Notes: generated by a model from the letters alone, not told the origin. A stretch of 64,000 bases of DNA from an uncultured Eubacterium sp. (GCA_947385775.1 CANDMI010000001.1:1-64000), one strand, 5' to 3'. Counted from the first letter of the stretch, positions 18,188 to 27,475 are shown. Program-made: numbers and translations.

Positions 18188-18212
18188 AAGCCACCCAAAA
18201 GGGTGGCTTTTT
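18188..18212 (-). terminator. Bidirectional terminator after the NlpC/P60 gene
   Basis: AGCCACCC and GGGTGGCT pair with a loop of AAAA; T-tracts lie on both sides, so both strands can terminate. On the minus strand it begins one base after the endopeptidase stop codon. Confidence 0.9.
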
Positions 18213-19613
18213 TTAAAATATCCTGCGTACCGTCAACACCGTCCTGTAATTTGCAGGAGACGTGTATTTGATCCCGGACGCCGGGTTGCTTGCATGGATG
18301 ATCGTGTTGTTGCCGACATAAATGGCTACGTGTCCGTCATAGCAAATAATGTCGCCCGGCTGTTTTTCATCCCAGCTGACCGCACGGCCCGCGCTGCGCT
18401 GCGCCGCGTCTGAATGCGGCAGGGATACTCCAAAGTGAGCATATACGCTAAGCACGAACCCGGAGCAGTCCGCCCCATTCGTAAGGCTTGTCCCACCCCA
18501 TACATATGGGTTGCCTTCAAACTGGCTTGCGTAATTCGCAACCGCCTGTCCTGTTGCGCTGCCGCTGTTGGATTCCTGCGCCGGAGCTTGCGTAGACTGT
18601 GTGGCTGGCGCGGATTGCGTCTGTGGCTGCTGTGTTTGCTGCGTCTGCTGTGGCTGCGTTGTAGTCGTATTGCTTGTCGTCCCTGTGCTTGTGGACTGCT
18701 GGCTGCTTGTAGAAGCACCCGTCGTTCCTGTGGACGTATTTGTCGTATTCGTCTGGGTGTTTGTCGTCGTCGTAGAAGCGTTGTCCGTCTGGCTCTGGGA
18801 CTGCTGCGCTTCCTGCCTTGCCGCTTCTTCCGCCGCGCGGCGCTCTTCTTCCTGCCTTGCCTGCTCTAACGCAATCCTTGCGTCTTCTTCCGCCTTTGAC
18901 TCTGCGTAAGTATACTCTCTTGTCAGCTCTATGTAATCGGAGGAAACGTATCCGCTCCCACCGTCAACGGCTACTTTTACCCAACCGTCTTTTTCATTTT
19001 TCATGCTTGTGACTTTTAAAGCTTCGCCGCCTGGAACGAGCGTCACAACATCTGACTTTCCGGAAGCCTTGCTGCGCACCTTTAAAGTCGTCGTGCTGAC
19101 CGTCGCGATCGGAACGCCCGCGGATTTAATCTTATTCTCATCGCCGACTGTAAGATAGTCGCCTTTTACGTATCCTGTCACGGAGCCGGATTTTATTTTA
19201 TACCAGTCTCCTTTTTTCTTAATGACATCGGCTACGCCTTTTTTATATAATTTGCCCAGCAGCTTGCCGTCCTCATCCGGCGACTTGCGGATATTCACAT
19301 AATCGTCCACATCCGCAACTGCCATATCGCTATATTCATTCGATTCTTTCTTTGAAGTCTTTTTTTCTTCTTTTTTCTCAGATTCCTGTTTCTTTGCTTC
19401 CCGCGCCTGCTCTGCCACATTCTGCTCTAAGCAAGTGGAAACCGCTAAAGACACCCCTGCAACCGGAGACGCTGTATTTAACTCGTTATCAATTATGGTT
19501 CCTGCGTATTCCGTAACGCCCGCGACTGGCGCAGCATCTACATAAATAGGCGTTGCAAATAACAATGCGCCTGCCAGACAGCTTGTAACGACTCTCATTG
19601 AACCTTTTTTCAT
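18213..19613 (-). CDS. NlpC/P60 endopeptidase with two SH3 domains
   Basis: A secreted peptidoglycan hydrolase of about 466 residues. The signal peptide MKKGSMRVVTSCLAGALLFA comes first, then two SH3-type cell-wall binding domains (about 105-175 and 180-250; VNIRKSPDEDGKLLGKLYK, then VRSKASGKSDVVTLVPGG), an Arg/Glu coiled coil, a Thr/Gln/Ser low-complexity linker of roughly 100 residues, and the NlpC/P60 domain (about 345-466). Catalytic Cys is in NGADCSGFVLS, His in GDIICYDGHVAIYVG. AGGAGGG lies eight bases before the chosen ATG, and an upstream consensus promoter supports this start. Confidence 0.93.
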   Translation of the reverse strand: MKKGSMRVVTSCLAGALLFATPIYVDAAPVAGVTEYAGTIIDNELNTASPVAGVSLAVSTCLEQNVAEQAREAKKQESEKKEEKKTSKKESNEYSDMAVADVDDYVNIRKSPDEDGKLLGKLYKKGVADVIKKKGDWYKIKSGSVTGYVKGDYLTVGDENKIKSAGVPIATVSTTTLKVRSKASGKSDVVTLVPGGEALKVTSMKNEKDGWVKVAVDGGSGYVSSDYIELTREYTYAESKAEEDARIALEQARQEEERRAAEEAARQEAQQSQSQTDNASTTTTNTQTNTTNTSTGTTGASTSSQQSTSTGTTSNTTTTQPQQTQQTQQPQTQSAPATQSTQAPAQESNSGSATGQAVANYASQFEGNPYVWGGTSLTNGADCSGFVLSVYAHFGVSLPHSDAAQRSAGRAVSWDEKQPGDIICYDGHVAIYVGNNTIIHASNPASGIKYTSPANYRTVLTVRRIF

Positions 19614-19699
19614 GATACCCTCCTGTATTCTCCCAATCTTTTTCCCTGAAAATTTTTCCAGCAAATGTTTTCGCTTCCCTCTTATATTTATGTTACCAT

Positions 19700-19753
19700 T
19701 TATTACGGATTTATTACGGAGAATATTATAACAAAGCATTTATAATGTGTCAA
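19700..19753 (-). promoter_or_regulatory. Promoter of the NlpC/P60 gene with an adjacent tandem repeat
   Basis: On the minus strand TTGACA (19748-19753), 16 bases, then TATAAT (19726-19731): a near-perfect sigma-A promoter. Just downstream, at the likely start point, the 11-mer TTTATTACGGA (plus strand) occurs twice in tandem at 19700-19710 and 19711-19721, a possible operator. The remaining leader is about 85 bases. Confidence 0.8.
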
Positions 19754-19827
19754 CCGACAGATATAACAGAAAATATGATTTTTTCAACATTTTTTTGCCC
19801 TTTTATCTAATATCCCGCGCAAATGCG

Positions 19828-20658
19828 CTATATCTTTTTGATCCCCTCCGGCAAAATCTCTATTTTTCGCTCCTTATACAGTCTGCCCACCGCCCGCTTA
19901 AACGCGTTTTTACTCATTTTCATTTCTTTTTTGATCATGTCAGCCGGCGACTTGTCATTATAAGGCAGCGTGCCGCCATTGGATAAAAGCTTTTGCATCA
20001 CATATTCCGCATCCGCGTCCATCTGGATATACGCTTTTTCCCGGCGCGTCACATCCAGCTTGCCGTCCGGCTTGACCTTCAAAACCTTTACCTCTATAAC
20101 ATCTCCAATCTGAAGCCCTGTGCAGTCTTCATGGGCAGGGATCATCGCGGAAAACTGATCGTCCACCGCAAGGAACGTCCCAAAATCCCTGCTAAAATCA
20201 TAAATCCTGCCTTTGACCTTATCCCCCTTTTGATAAGGCGTATCCTGCCTAAGGCACCCGTACAGCTCCTTCATGCTGGCGCATAGCCTGCTGCTTTTGT
20301 CTTTATAAAGCCGCACTAAAATCTCATCGCCAGTCGAAAGCTGCCTTGTCATCTCTTTATATGGAAGAAACAGGTCTTTTTCCAGCCCCCAGTCTAAAAA
20401 CGCGCCGATATCGCCTACCGATAAAACCGTTAACGCCGCCGCCTTCCCAAGCGTCAGCTTTGGCTTATTCACCGTCGCGATCGGCCTGTCCTTGGAATCC
20501 TTATATAAAAACACGTCTATCTGGCTTCCGATCTCTGTTTCGGGCGGCACCTGCTTAAGGGGCAAAAGCACCTTTTCCCCTTCCGGGTCCTCTGCCAGAT
20601 AAACGCCAAAATCCACCTGCTTTACCACTGTCAGCGTTTGATATTCGCCTAACTTCAT
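19828..20658 (-). CDS. cvfB: S1 RNA-binding protein, CvfB family
   Basis: About 276 residues from the ATG at 20658 (AAAGGAT upstream). Three S1-like domains can be read in order: about 5-60 (VVKQVDFGVYLAEDPEG), 70-130 (SVGDIGAFLDWGLEKDLFLP) and 145-210 (RIYDFSRDFGTFLAVDD), then a C-terminal winged helix (about 215-275, with MIKKEMKMSKNAFKRAVGRL). This is the CvfB/YitL arrangement; members bind RNA and affect virulence gene expression in staphylococci. It stands alone between NlpC/P60 and the flippase gene. Confidence 0.9.
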   Translation of the reverse strand: MKLGEYQTLTVVKQVDFGVYLAEDPEGEKVLLPLKQVPPETEIGSQIDVFLYKDSKDRPIATVNKPKLTLGKAAALTVLSVGDIGAFLDWGLEKDLFLPYKEMTRQLSTGDEILVRLYKDKSSRLCASMKELYGCLRQDTPYQKGDKVKGRIYDFSRDFGTFLAVDDQFSAMIPAHEDCTGLQIGDVIEVKVLKVKPDGKLDVTRREKAYIQMDADAEYVMQKLLSNGGTLPYNDKSPADMIKKEMKMSKNAFKRAVGRLYKERKIEILPEGIKKI

Positions 20659-20799
20659 TTTTTCATCCTTTCCAGATCCATATATCAATTCTTCTATTAT
20701 AGATTTTTCTATCATAGATTTTCTTAGATTCTATATTTATTTTTATCTTTTTTATGAAAATTTAATGAATAGTTTTATAGTTTTTTCATATATTTGTTA

Positions 20800-22254
20800 T
20801 CATATTTTCTTTTCATATTTTTTTATCGCTTGAAAAAGCCGGCTTAGCTTTTCTTTGTATAAAATTAAAATCCATACAAAAACCAACGCCTGTACATACC
20901 AAAACCGCGCGCCCCAGTACGCCGTAGCGCATTGTAAGATCAAAAGAACATACGAAGCGCATTCCCGTTTCAGGTCGTTTTGCATACGCACCGTCTTTTT
21001 CAGCTTCCAGTACCGAAACGCCCAAAAGCTCGTAAACCCGATCGCCGTTGCAACCGCCGCGCCGTATGCGCCAAAATACGGGATCAATAAAAAGTTCGCG
21101 GCTGTATTGATCGCCGCGCCTGTAACCGCGGCAAAGGATATGGCCTTTGTCTGCTTTGCGGCGACTAATATGTTTTCACACGACATAGACAGCTGGTTCA
21201 TAAGCACGGAAAATAAAAGCGGCGGCACAAAATGCCATGCCCGGTAAAATTCCCGCGCAAAAAGTATCCTGGCGATGATCTGGTTGCCCAAGATCAACCC
21301 CGAGCAGCACAGCACGACAAAAAGGCTGATCATGGAATAGCTGTTTCCGATAAAGCCATCCGCGTCCTCGGTGTCAAACTCCTTTATGGCTGAAATGGAA
21401 AACGCCATCGACGCGATATCCCCAAACACCTTTAAAATCGTCGGTATCTTATACGCCACCGCATACACGCCCACGATGGAAACCCCGTGGAAAAAATTTA
21501 AAATATATTTATCCGAGGCGTTGTTGATCCACCAGGAAAGCGTGCTGAATATAAGCGGCACGCTAAATCGCGTCATTTCCTTTGCCAGTTCTGTTTCGGC
21601 TCTTTTTGCAGCCTGCGTAAGCTGGCGCCTGCGCATACGCGCATAAAGCTTTTGCCGAAAAAAGATATAAAGGACGTTTCCCGCCGTGCTGATAAAATTT
21701 GCTGTCAGATAGCCGTACATTCCCCCTTTCCACTTCCATAACAACAGCAGGTTAAAGCCGACAAACAGCGCCATATTCAATAAGCTGCCCTCCGTCAGCG
21801 TTTTCACCTGGTTGATCCCGCGGCAATAAAAGGAGAAAATATTAAGCATCGTGCCCGCCAGGTACGAAATAATAAAAAAGAACACATACAGCCCGTCAAA
21901 CGCGTCGCCGCCCCAAAACGGGATTCCAAAAAGCCGGAGTAAATACGGCGTAAGGCAGGCAATGCACAATATGCCAAAGCCAATCATTGTAATGCGCACT
22001 CCGATGCGCAGCACGTCCCCGCTGTCCCATGCGTCATCCATTGCAAATCGAAGGATCGCGTCTTGTATCTGTATCGTAAAAACAGGAGCCAAAAGCTGCA
22101 CGGTGTTCAGCAAAAGATCCACCGCCCCATACTCCGACTGGGTAAGGCATCTTGTATACAGCGGTATCATAAAAAAAGCAAGCACGTTGGGAAGAAACCC
22201 CGCAATAAAAAACAGCCCCATATTTTTTACCAGAACTGCATATTTTTCCCCCAT
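20800..22254 (-). CDS. Oligosaccharide flippase family protein (Wzx/MATE-like)
   Basis: A 484-residue integral membrane protein, read from the ATG at 22254 because GGAGG lies seven bases before it; the in-frame extension to 22317 overlaps gltX. It has 12-14 hydrophobic segments and the polysaccharide-exporter features MIPLYTRCLTQSEYGAVDLL near residue 30 and WWINNASDKYILNFF about residue 235. Likely moves lipid-linked saccharide across the membrane. No glycosyltransferase cluster is adjacent, so the substrate is unknown. Confidence 0.85.
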   Translation of the reverse strand: MGEKYAVLVKNMGLFFIAGFLPNVLAFFMIPLYTRCLTQSEYGAVDLLLNTVQLLAPVFTIQIQDAILRFAMDDAWDSGDVLRIGVRITMIGFGILCIACLTPYLLRLFGIPFWGGDAFDGLYVFFFIISYLAGTMLNIFSFYCRGINQVKTLTEGSLLNMALFVGFNLLLLWKWKGGMYGYLTANFISTAGNVLYIFFRQKLYARMRRRQLTQAAKRAETELAKEMTRFSVPLIFSTLSWWINNASDKYILNFFHGVSIVGVYAVAYKIPTILKVFGDIASMAFSISAIKEFDTEDADGFIGNSYSMISLFVVLCCSGLILGNQIIARILFAREFYRAWHFVPPLLFSVLMNQLSMSCENILVAAKQTKAISFAAVTGAAINTAANFLLIPYFGAYGAAVATAIGFTSFWAFRYWKLKKTVRMQNDLKRECASYVLLILQCATAYWGARFWYVQALVFVWILILYKEKLSRLFQAIKKYEKKI

Positions 22255-22288
22255 CGTTCCTCCAAAATCGACTGTTTTCGCTTTGCCT

Positions 22289-24013
22289 TTATCCCAAAGC
22301 GGCCTTTGCCGCCGCAAACCGCTCCTTAATGCGTTCCGTTCCCATAACCTGCATGATCTCGTATAAATCCGGCGTATTGCCGCGCCCTGTCAACCCGATT
22401 CGGATCGCTGTGCTCACATCTCCTACATGCCCAGGCCATTTCTCTTTTTCTTTTTTCCAGATCTTTACCTCTCTCGCGTAGCCAAGCCGCTCCGCTAAAT
22501 CCTTCATCTTATCAAACCATTGCTGACGGTCGTCTTTCGCGTCGTAATATTCCTCCATATACAATGTAAATATCTGCATTAACGTCTGCCTATCCGAGAT
22601 CGTCTGGTATTCATACTGGATATCCGCCCCGGCAAACAGCTCGTCGTACATATAACATACATAGTCTTTTACCTCGGACCATTTTCCGATATCCTTCCTC
22701 TTTTTCTTGATCTGCTCTCCTCGCTCAATTCCAAAAACCCGCAAGGAATATTCCCGATCCTCCAATACGGATTTTAACTTCTCATCATACTGCGCCGCCC
22801 ATGCGTAAACATCGTGATAGACCTTTTGCGCGCTGAACTTCGAGATCACATTTTTCGATATGTCCAAAAGCTTATCCATATCAAACAACGCGCCTTCCGT
22901 CTTGCTCATCTTTTTTAAGGAGAACGGAAACTCATACATATCGCTGTCCGCATTTTTATTCCTCCACATTTCAAAATCCGAATTTGCGATCGTCATCAGA
23001 TATTCCTTGACGGATTCAGAAGGGATCCCCTCTTTATGGTAATAATCCACCGCGGCTTCCGGGTCTTTGCGCTTACTGATCTTGCGTTTTACCAAAACCG
23101 GCTCCCCGTCCTGCCCATAAACGACGTTCCCATCCTCGTCTGTCTTTACGTCTTCCTTTAACATCGGCGCATAATGGCAGTATTTTGGAGCCGGAAATCC
23201 AAGCGCATGGAAAAGCTCCAAATGCAGCGGCATCGACACCGCCCATTCGCTCGAACGGATAACATGCGTCGTATGCATCAGGTGATCGTCCACCGCGTGG
23301 GCAAAATGATAGGTCGGAAGCCCGTCCCCTTTTATAATGACGATATCCAATATATTTTGCGGCATTTCCAGCTTGCCTTTTACAACATCCTTACAGGTAA
23401 TCCTGCCGTCCTCTTTTCCCATAGAACGAAAACGGATGACGTATGCGTCTCCACGCTCAATGCGCTCCGCCGCCTCCTCCAAAGGAAGTCCCCGGTATGC
23501 CGCCCATTCCCCATAATAGCCCAGGTTTTTGCAGCCCGCCTCCTCCTGTCGCTTTCTGATATCGGAAAGCTCCTCTTTCGTCGCAAAGCAAGGATACGCC
23601 CTTCCTATAGAAATTAAGTATTTTGCGTACGCTTCATAAATCTCCTTGCGCTCCGACTGGATATAAGGGCCATAGGCCCCGACGGAATCCGTGTCATTTA
23701 CCATGCCTTCATCAAAATGGATGTCAAATTTATTCAGGGAATCCACGATGCCCTGTACGCCGTTTTCGATTTTCCGCTTCTGGTCTGTATCTTCTATCCT
23801 TAAGATCAATACGCCGTCTGTCTGTTTTATCAGCGAAGTCTCTACAATACACTGTTCTAACGCTCCAATGTGCACAAATCCCGTCGGGCTTGGCGCAAAC
23901 CTGGTGACTACCGCTCCTTCTTTCAGCGTTCTTTGCGGATATTTTTCTTCGTAATAGAAAATGTCCTTTGTGTCTGGAAATATCAAATCTGCTAACTGTT
24001 GTGTGTTCATCAT
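22289..24013 (-). CDS. gltX: Glutamyl-tRNA synthetase
   Basis: Charges tRNA-Glu. Class I signatures are the HIGH-type motif RFAPSPTGFVHIGAL (about 38-52), EDTDQKR, the KMSKS-type VKRKISKRKDPEA (about 308-320) and LPTYHFAHAVDDHLM. At 574 residues it is longer than the common 480-500, with an N-terminal extension (about 34 residues before the first motif) and an extended C-terminus that ends MQVMGTERIKERF; this resembles a clostridial long form. GGAGG precedes the ATG pair at 24013. The end abuts the flippase gene by 34 bases. Confidence 0.93.
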   Translation of the reverse strand: MMNTQQLADLIFPDTKDIFYYEEKYPQRTLKEGAVVTRFAPSPTGFVHIGALEQCIVETSLIKQTDGVLILRIEDTDQKRKIENGVQGIVDSLNKFDIHFDEGMVNDTDSVGAYGPYIQSERKEIYEAYAKYLISIGRAYPCFATKEELSDIRKRQEEAGCKNLGYYGEWAAYRGLPLEEAAERIERGDAYVIRFRSMGKEDGRITCKDVVKGKLEMPQNILDIVIIKGDGLPTYHFAHAVDDHLMHTTHVIRSSEWAVSMPLHLELFHALGFPAPKYCHYAPMLKEDVKTDEDGNVVYGQDGEPVLVKRKISKRKDPEAAVDYYHKEGIPSESVKEYLMTIANSDFEMWRNKNADSDMYEFPFSLKKMSKTEGALFDMDKLLDISKNVISKFSAQKVYHDVYAWAAQYDEKLKSVLEDREYSLRVFGIERGEQIKKKRKDIGKWSEVKDYVCYMYDELFAGADIQYEYQTISDRQTLMQIFTLYMEEYYDAKDDRQQWFDKMKDLAERLGYAREVKIWKKEKEKWPGHVGDVSTAIRIGLTGRGNTPDLYEIMQVMGTERIKERFAAAKAALG

Positions 24014-24079
24014 TTCTATCCTCCAAAATAGTGGTCTTTGATTATTATAGGGCAGATTGCGGATTTTCGCAATAGATAA

Positions 24080-24108
24080 AAGCTCCGCAGGGAGCGCCCG
24101 CGGAGCTT
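24080..24108 (-). terminator. Intrinsic terminator of the anti-sigma gene
   Basis: A nine-pair stem AAGCTCCGC/GCGGAGCTT with an 11-base loop, followed on the minus strand by TTTATC. It lies 18 bases after the anti-sigma stop codon and before gltX. Confidence 0.75.
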
Positions 24109-24125
24109 GTTTATAAGTTCTCTAT

Positions 24126-25460
24126 TTAATCCTCAAATCGAACGGTTGTCTTATAGATCGCTTTTTTTGGCTGTAAGTAAGCGTTATTTCCTTTGTTATC
24201 CAAAAAATCAAGCGTTTTTAAAAGGTATACCGTCACCTTGGAAACGTCCCTTCCATAATGGCTCATGGTTAAATATTTCCCAAAGTTACGGTTTTCAAGC
24301 GGCTTGCCATCCGCGTCCCATATCGTAGCGACGTAATCATACAAATTTTCCCCGTCCGGCAATTTCGGCACGGCATAAATCTCAAATTCCGTTTTTACAA
24401 CCTTTTCTATGCCAAATCCCTTATCGTTTGTTTTTTGTACGGCGACTTCCTCCTCATGGATCGTGATGCCGTCAAGATCTAAGCGAAATTTCCATGGCCC
24501 GTCATAGCATACGCGGTCTGGTATCGTCTGTTTGACCTCTCCATAATCCGGTACGACAACCGTCTCCTCCTTACCGGTTTTTAGCAGCTGCTGAAATTTC
24601 CCAAATTTCAGTTCACAGGCTACATATTCCGTAAGGTCAACGCCCTCCTCCTGAAACTGGAAAATCCCTCGAAACGTATGGTTATCCACATATTCTCCCT
24701 GTATGCCTACGTTAAAAATCCCCTCGCTCTTATAACTATAATCTTTTGAACTGCCGTCTGCCTTAAGCAGCTTTACTTTCGCGTCATAGCTTAGATTATC
24801 TGGATACAACGCGTCTTTCACAAACCCCTTATCGTGCTGCACCAATATCCCAAGGAAGATCGCGTCATGGTCATAGGCCGCCTCGGAAAGCGTCACTGTC
24901 ACGTCGCCTATCTTTTTCCGATAAGAGCCTGTATCGGATATTTTATCGTCCTTAGAATCCGACGGTTTATTTTGCGCCTGATCATTTTGCAAATCTGATG
25001 TTTCGTTTTGCGCCTGATCGCTTTGTAAATCCGATGTTTCATTTTGCGCCTGATCGCTTTGTAAATCCGATGTTTCGTTTTTTTCTTTTCCGTCTGTCTT
25101 TCCTGCCGCTTCGCTGTCCTTTCCAACGGACGCGCCCTCTAATTGAATGGATTTTTTGCTGTAATCCCCAGGATACAGCGATTCTCCCTCCATTTCACGG
25201 AAAATATTCCCGATAAGGGGTATCTGCGCCGCGACTGCCGGGTTCTTCACACAATATACCAAAGCGATCGCAATCACTGCCGCTACTGTGCCAAACCGAA
25301 GGCCAAATGGCAGCTTCTTTTTGCGCGCGGCGCCTGTTTCCCGGATCTTTTGATACGCCGCCTGCATTTTTTGATCCACAATTTCTGGCTCCGGCGCCTT
25401 TTGCATCAACATTTCCTTTATCTTTTTTTCAAATTGCCCGTCATTTTGCTTATTCTCCAT
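24126..25460 (-). CDS. Membrane anti-sigma factor candidate with DUF4179-like domain
   Basis: A 444-residue protein: cytoplasmic N-terminus (about 1-48), one membrane segment (about 49-70, LRFGTVAAVIAIALVYCVKN) and a large outside part. A Ser/Asp/Gln-rich linker holds three near-identical 12-residue repeats (NETSDLQSDQAQ), then a beta-rich DUF4179/DUF5643-like region with GDVTVTLSEAAYD and TAVRFED near the end. It overlaps the upstream ECF sigma gene by 11 bases, so it is the probable cognate anti-sigma factor. The DNA repeat unit is 36 bases (24970-25077). Confidence 0.8.
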   Translation of the reverse strand: MENKQNDGQFEKKIKEMLMQKAPEPEIVDQKMQAAYQKIRETGAARKKKLPFGLRFGTVAAVIAIALVYCVKNPAVAAQIPLIGNIFREMEGESLYPGDYSKKSIQLEGASVGKDSEAAGKTDGKEKNETSDLQSDQAQNETSDLQSDQAQNETSDLQNDQAQNKPSDSKDDKISDTGSYRKKIGDVTVTLSEAAYDHDAIFLGILVQHDKGFVKDALYPDNLSYDAKVKLLKADGSSKDYSYKSEGIFNVGIQGEYVDNHTFRGIFQFQEEGVDLTEYVACELKFGKFQQLLKTGKEETVVVPDYGEVKQTIPDRVCYDGPWKFRLDLDGITIHEEEVAVQKTNDKGFGIEKVVKTEFEIYAVPKLPDGENLYDYVATIWDADGKPLENRNFGKYLTMSHYGRDVSKVTVYLLKTLDFLDNKGNNAYLQPKKAIYKTTVRFED

Positions 25461-25968
25461 AAATCACACGCTCCTCTCTTTGGATCTGTCTGCGCAGCCG
25501 CTCTTTTCCCCGATGGATACGGCTGCGAACCGTGCTTTCGTTCATGCCAAGCGTTTCGCTGATCTCTTTTGTCGTATACTCTTCGCCGTAATACATCTGG
25601 AAAATCACCCTGTCGTCTTTTTGCAGCAAGGAAAGCAGATATAAAAAAGCATTGTCCTGCGGATAATCGTCAAAATAGGCTTCCTCTGCCATTTGCGTCC
25701 CTGTGACCATACGCTTCCTGCTGTTGTATAGCTGGTTGCAGTTGTTGATCAGTATACGGATCAACCAGGTTTTAAAATGGGCGGGTTTTTTCAATTCCCC
25801 AATATGCTCATAGGCATTTAACACGGTCTGCTGCATAACGTCCGCCACATCCTGTTCATTTGAAAAAAAGCCGTAGGCAACCTTTAGCATCGACTGCTTA
25901 TTCTCCTCCATCAATTTTATAAAACTTTCCGCATCTTTTTTCATCGCACGCTTAACCAGTGTCTCCAT
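25450..25968 (-). CDS. ECF-type RNA polymerase sigma factor
   Basis: A 172-residue sigma-70 family protein with region 2 (about 20-85, with DVMQQTVLNAYEHIGEL) and region 4 (about 120-170, with YTTKEISETLGMNESTVRSR, a helix-turn-helix). No region 3, as expected for the ECF group. It overlaps its membrane-bound anti-sigma factor by 11 bases. Upstream, 79 bases before the ATG, the TGCAACAAAA motif resembles an ECF -35 box and is also found upstream of the second sigma gene. Response signal unknown. Confidence 0.9.
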   Translation of the reverse strand: METLVKRAMKKDAESFIKLMEENKQSMLKVAYGFFSNEQDVADVMQQTVLNAYEHIGELKKPAHFKTWLIRILINNCNQLYNSRKRMVTGTQMAEEAYFDDYPQDNAFLYLLSLLQKDDRVIFQMYYGEEYTTKEISETLGMNESTVRSRIHRGKERLRRQIQREERVIYGE

Positions 25969-26046
25969 TACCTATTCCCTTCTTATCCGATGCCGGCATC
26001 TTATGTGTCTTGTGTAATTACATACATTAGATTGTGAGAGGGGCGG

Positions 26047-26056
26047 TTTTGTTGCA
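26047..26056 (-). promoter_or_regulatory. Candidate ECF sigma -35 element
   Basis: The 10-mer TGCAACAAAA on the minus strand is 79 bases upstream of the ECF sigma gene at 25968. The same 10-mer is 89 bases upstream of the other ECF sigma gene (58982-58991). A matching -10 element could not be fixed. Autoregulation by an ECF sigma is inferred. Confidence 0.45.
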
Positions 26057-26074
26057 TATTTTTAAACAAATTAT

Positions 26075-26127
26075 ACTCACGAGCGATAAATTTTACCATA
26101 TGATTCAAGATAACAACGCTCGTGAGT
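26075..26127. repeat. Perfect 11-base inverted repeat with 31-base spacer
   Basis: ACTCACGAGCG at 26075-26085 and its exact complement CGCTCGTGAGT at 26117-26127. It lies between the sigma gene and the degraded ABC locus. Not followed by a T-run, so it is not an obvious terminator; an operator or scar of an excised element are possible. Confidence 0.6.
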
Positions 26128-26169
26128 GGACGTTATTGACAATGTTATATCGACATTTCCCCTTTCTTT

Positions 26170-26946
26170 TTATCGTAATTCTTGTTTTCTAAGGACAGCA
26201 ATGGAAATCATGGTTGTAATTACGATTCCTGCCGCAAAATAAATATAAATCTCATTTTCTAAATTCGGAATCATATTGTACGCACAAGTATTCATCAAAT
26301 AATACATCGGGTTCATTTTCAAATAAGATAAAACTTTCCATGATTGTGCTGCCATGCTATCCCAAGTCATCATATAAATCAACGGACCGCTAAAGGTGAA
26401 CAAGCACATAACTCCCACGACAATCGCCGTATGCTTAAATACAACACATAACATCAAACTGATTCCGATGAATGTTACAATCACCAAACAATTCAAAAAC
26501 AAAACTTTCAATATCGGAAACAGCGCCATCGCAGTAATCGAAACGCCTAATTTCAGACACTCAATTACATACGCCGCCAACACAAATACAGAATAGGCCG
26601 CAAGGCTTGTCAGAACAATTACCACATATTTTGCAAAGAAAAATCGGATTCTGCTCTGTCCACTGGCAATCGCAATTTTAATAGTGGAATCTGTGTATTC
26701 TCTCGAAAAGAAGATGCTTGCAAAAATCAAAATAATCAACCAAAAGAATACCGTATAGGAAGTGGCTGTCCGTACAATTTCTCCGATTTGCGGGTTTGTA
26801 ATATCCTTGTAGGCTCTTGCAAGAAAACCTACCGTTTTCCCGATTTCCCATGTTTCTCCAACACTGGAACTGGAAACCATGAATTGTTGCTCACCACCTA
26901 TGGAAAATATGCCAAACACACACGCCACAAGAATGAGTAAGATATA
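26170..26946 (-). pseudogene. Truncated ABC-2 type permease
   Basis: Reads YILLILVACVFGIFS and on, with five or six membrane segments and FFSREYTDSTIKIAIASGQ, a signature of bacitracin/lantibiotic immunity permeases (LanE/LanF-like). The reading frame is closed by a stop at 26947-26949 and lacks a start and the first 15-20 residues of the family. The upstream frame is the ATPase. The 252 residues that can start at an internal GTG at 26928 are unlikely to work alone. Composition is visibly more AT-rich than neighbours. Confidence 0.65.
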
Positions 26947-27475
26947 TTATCTGTTTTAATAATTTCCCTTTGTGCAAAAATCCATAATATGTTGCAACGT
27001 GGTGTAGTTCACTCAGTATGTGGCTGGAAATTAAAATCGTGACCAGCTTTTCTTTTACAAGTTTTTTCAGCAATTCTCTTAATTCTATAATTCCTGTAGG
27101 ATCCAAACCATTGGTAGGCTCGTCCAAAATCAAAAATTCAGGTTCTCCCAACAATGCAATGCCCAAAGCAAGACGTTGTTTCATACCTAAAGAAAAATTA
27201 GAAACTCTTTTCTTTCCCGCATTTCCTAATCCAACTAAATCGATAACTTCCATTACACATTTTTTGTCAGGAATGCCTCTTTGTATCCTCTGTACTTCCA
27301 AATTCTGCTCAGCGTTCATATCTTTATATAATACCGGCATTTCAATCGTGCAGCCCATTCTGGTTCGCCCTTTCTGTAGGTTTGACTTTTCACCAACCAA
27401 CCCATAAATTTCTCCTTTCGGAATGGATAAATTGACATTTTCTAAAGCATTGAAATTCTTGTATCTTTTGGACAA
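26891..27475 (-). pseudogene. ABC ATPase lacking Walker A (lantibiotic-immunity type)
   Basis: A 194-residue frame beginning SKRYKNFNALENVNLSIPKG. After GEIYGLVGEK the protein jumps to GRTRMGCTIEMPVLY, so the Walker A loop (normally GxNGAGKTT) and about 25 residues are missing. The signature FSLGMKQRLALG, Walker B FLILDEPTNGLD and the H-loop LISSHILSEL remain. It cannot bind ATP normally. After GKLLKQI the frame continues into the start of the permease, out of its correct frame. It begins with TTG and no clear ribosome site. This looks like a remnant, not a functional gene. Confidence 0.75.

Larger units (their letters stand above)
17728..18212. other. Gene-free 485-base spacer with DnaA boxes
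   Basis: No convincing CDS in either strand. It contains the DnaA-box cluster (17770-18008), T-rich stretches at 18010-18070 and 18085-18140, and the terminator at 18188-18212. An inverted pair GACGGC (about 18050) and GCCGTC (about 18102) flanks a T-rich core, a possible low-stability stem. Confidence 0.7.

Noticed and set aside
18414-18909. Cys/Val-rich plus-strand frames over the NlpC/P60 linker
   Set aside because: Antisense to the Thr/Gln linker; composition artefact.
19614-19827. c-di-AMP (ydaO) riboswitch upstream of NlpC/P60
   Set aside because: Such genes often have it, but the leader is about 107 bases and I could not find the conserved core.
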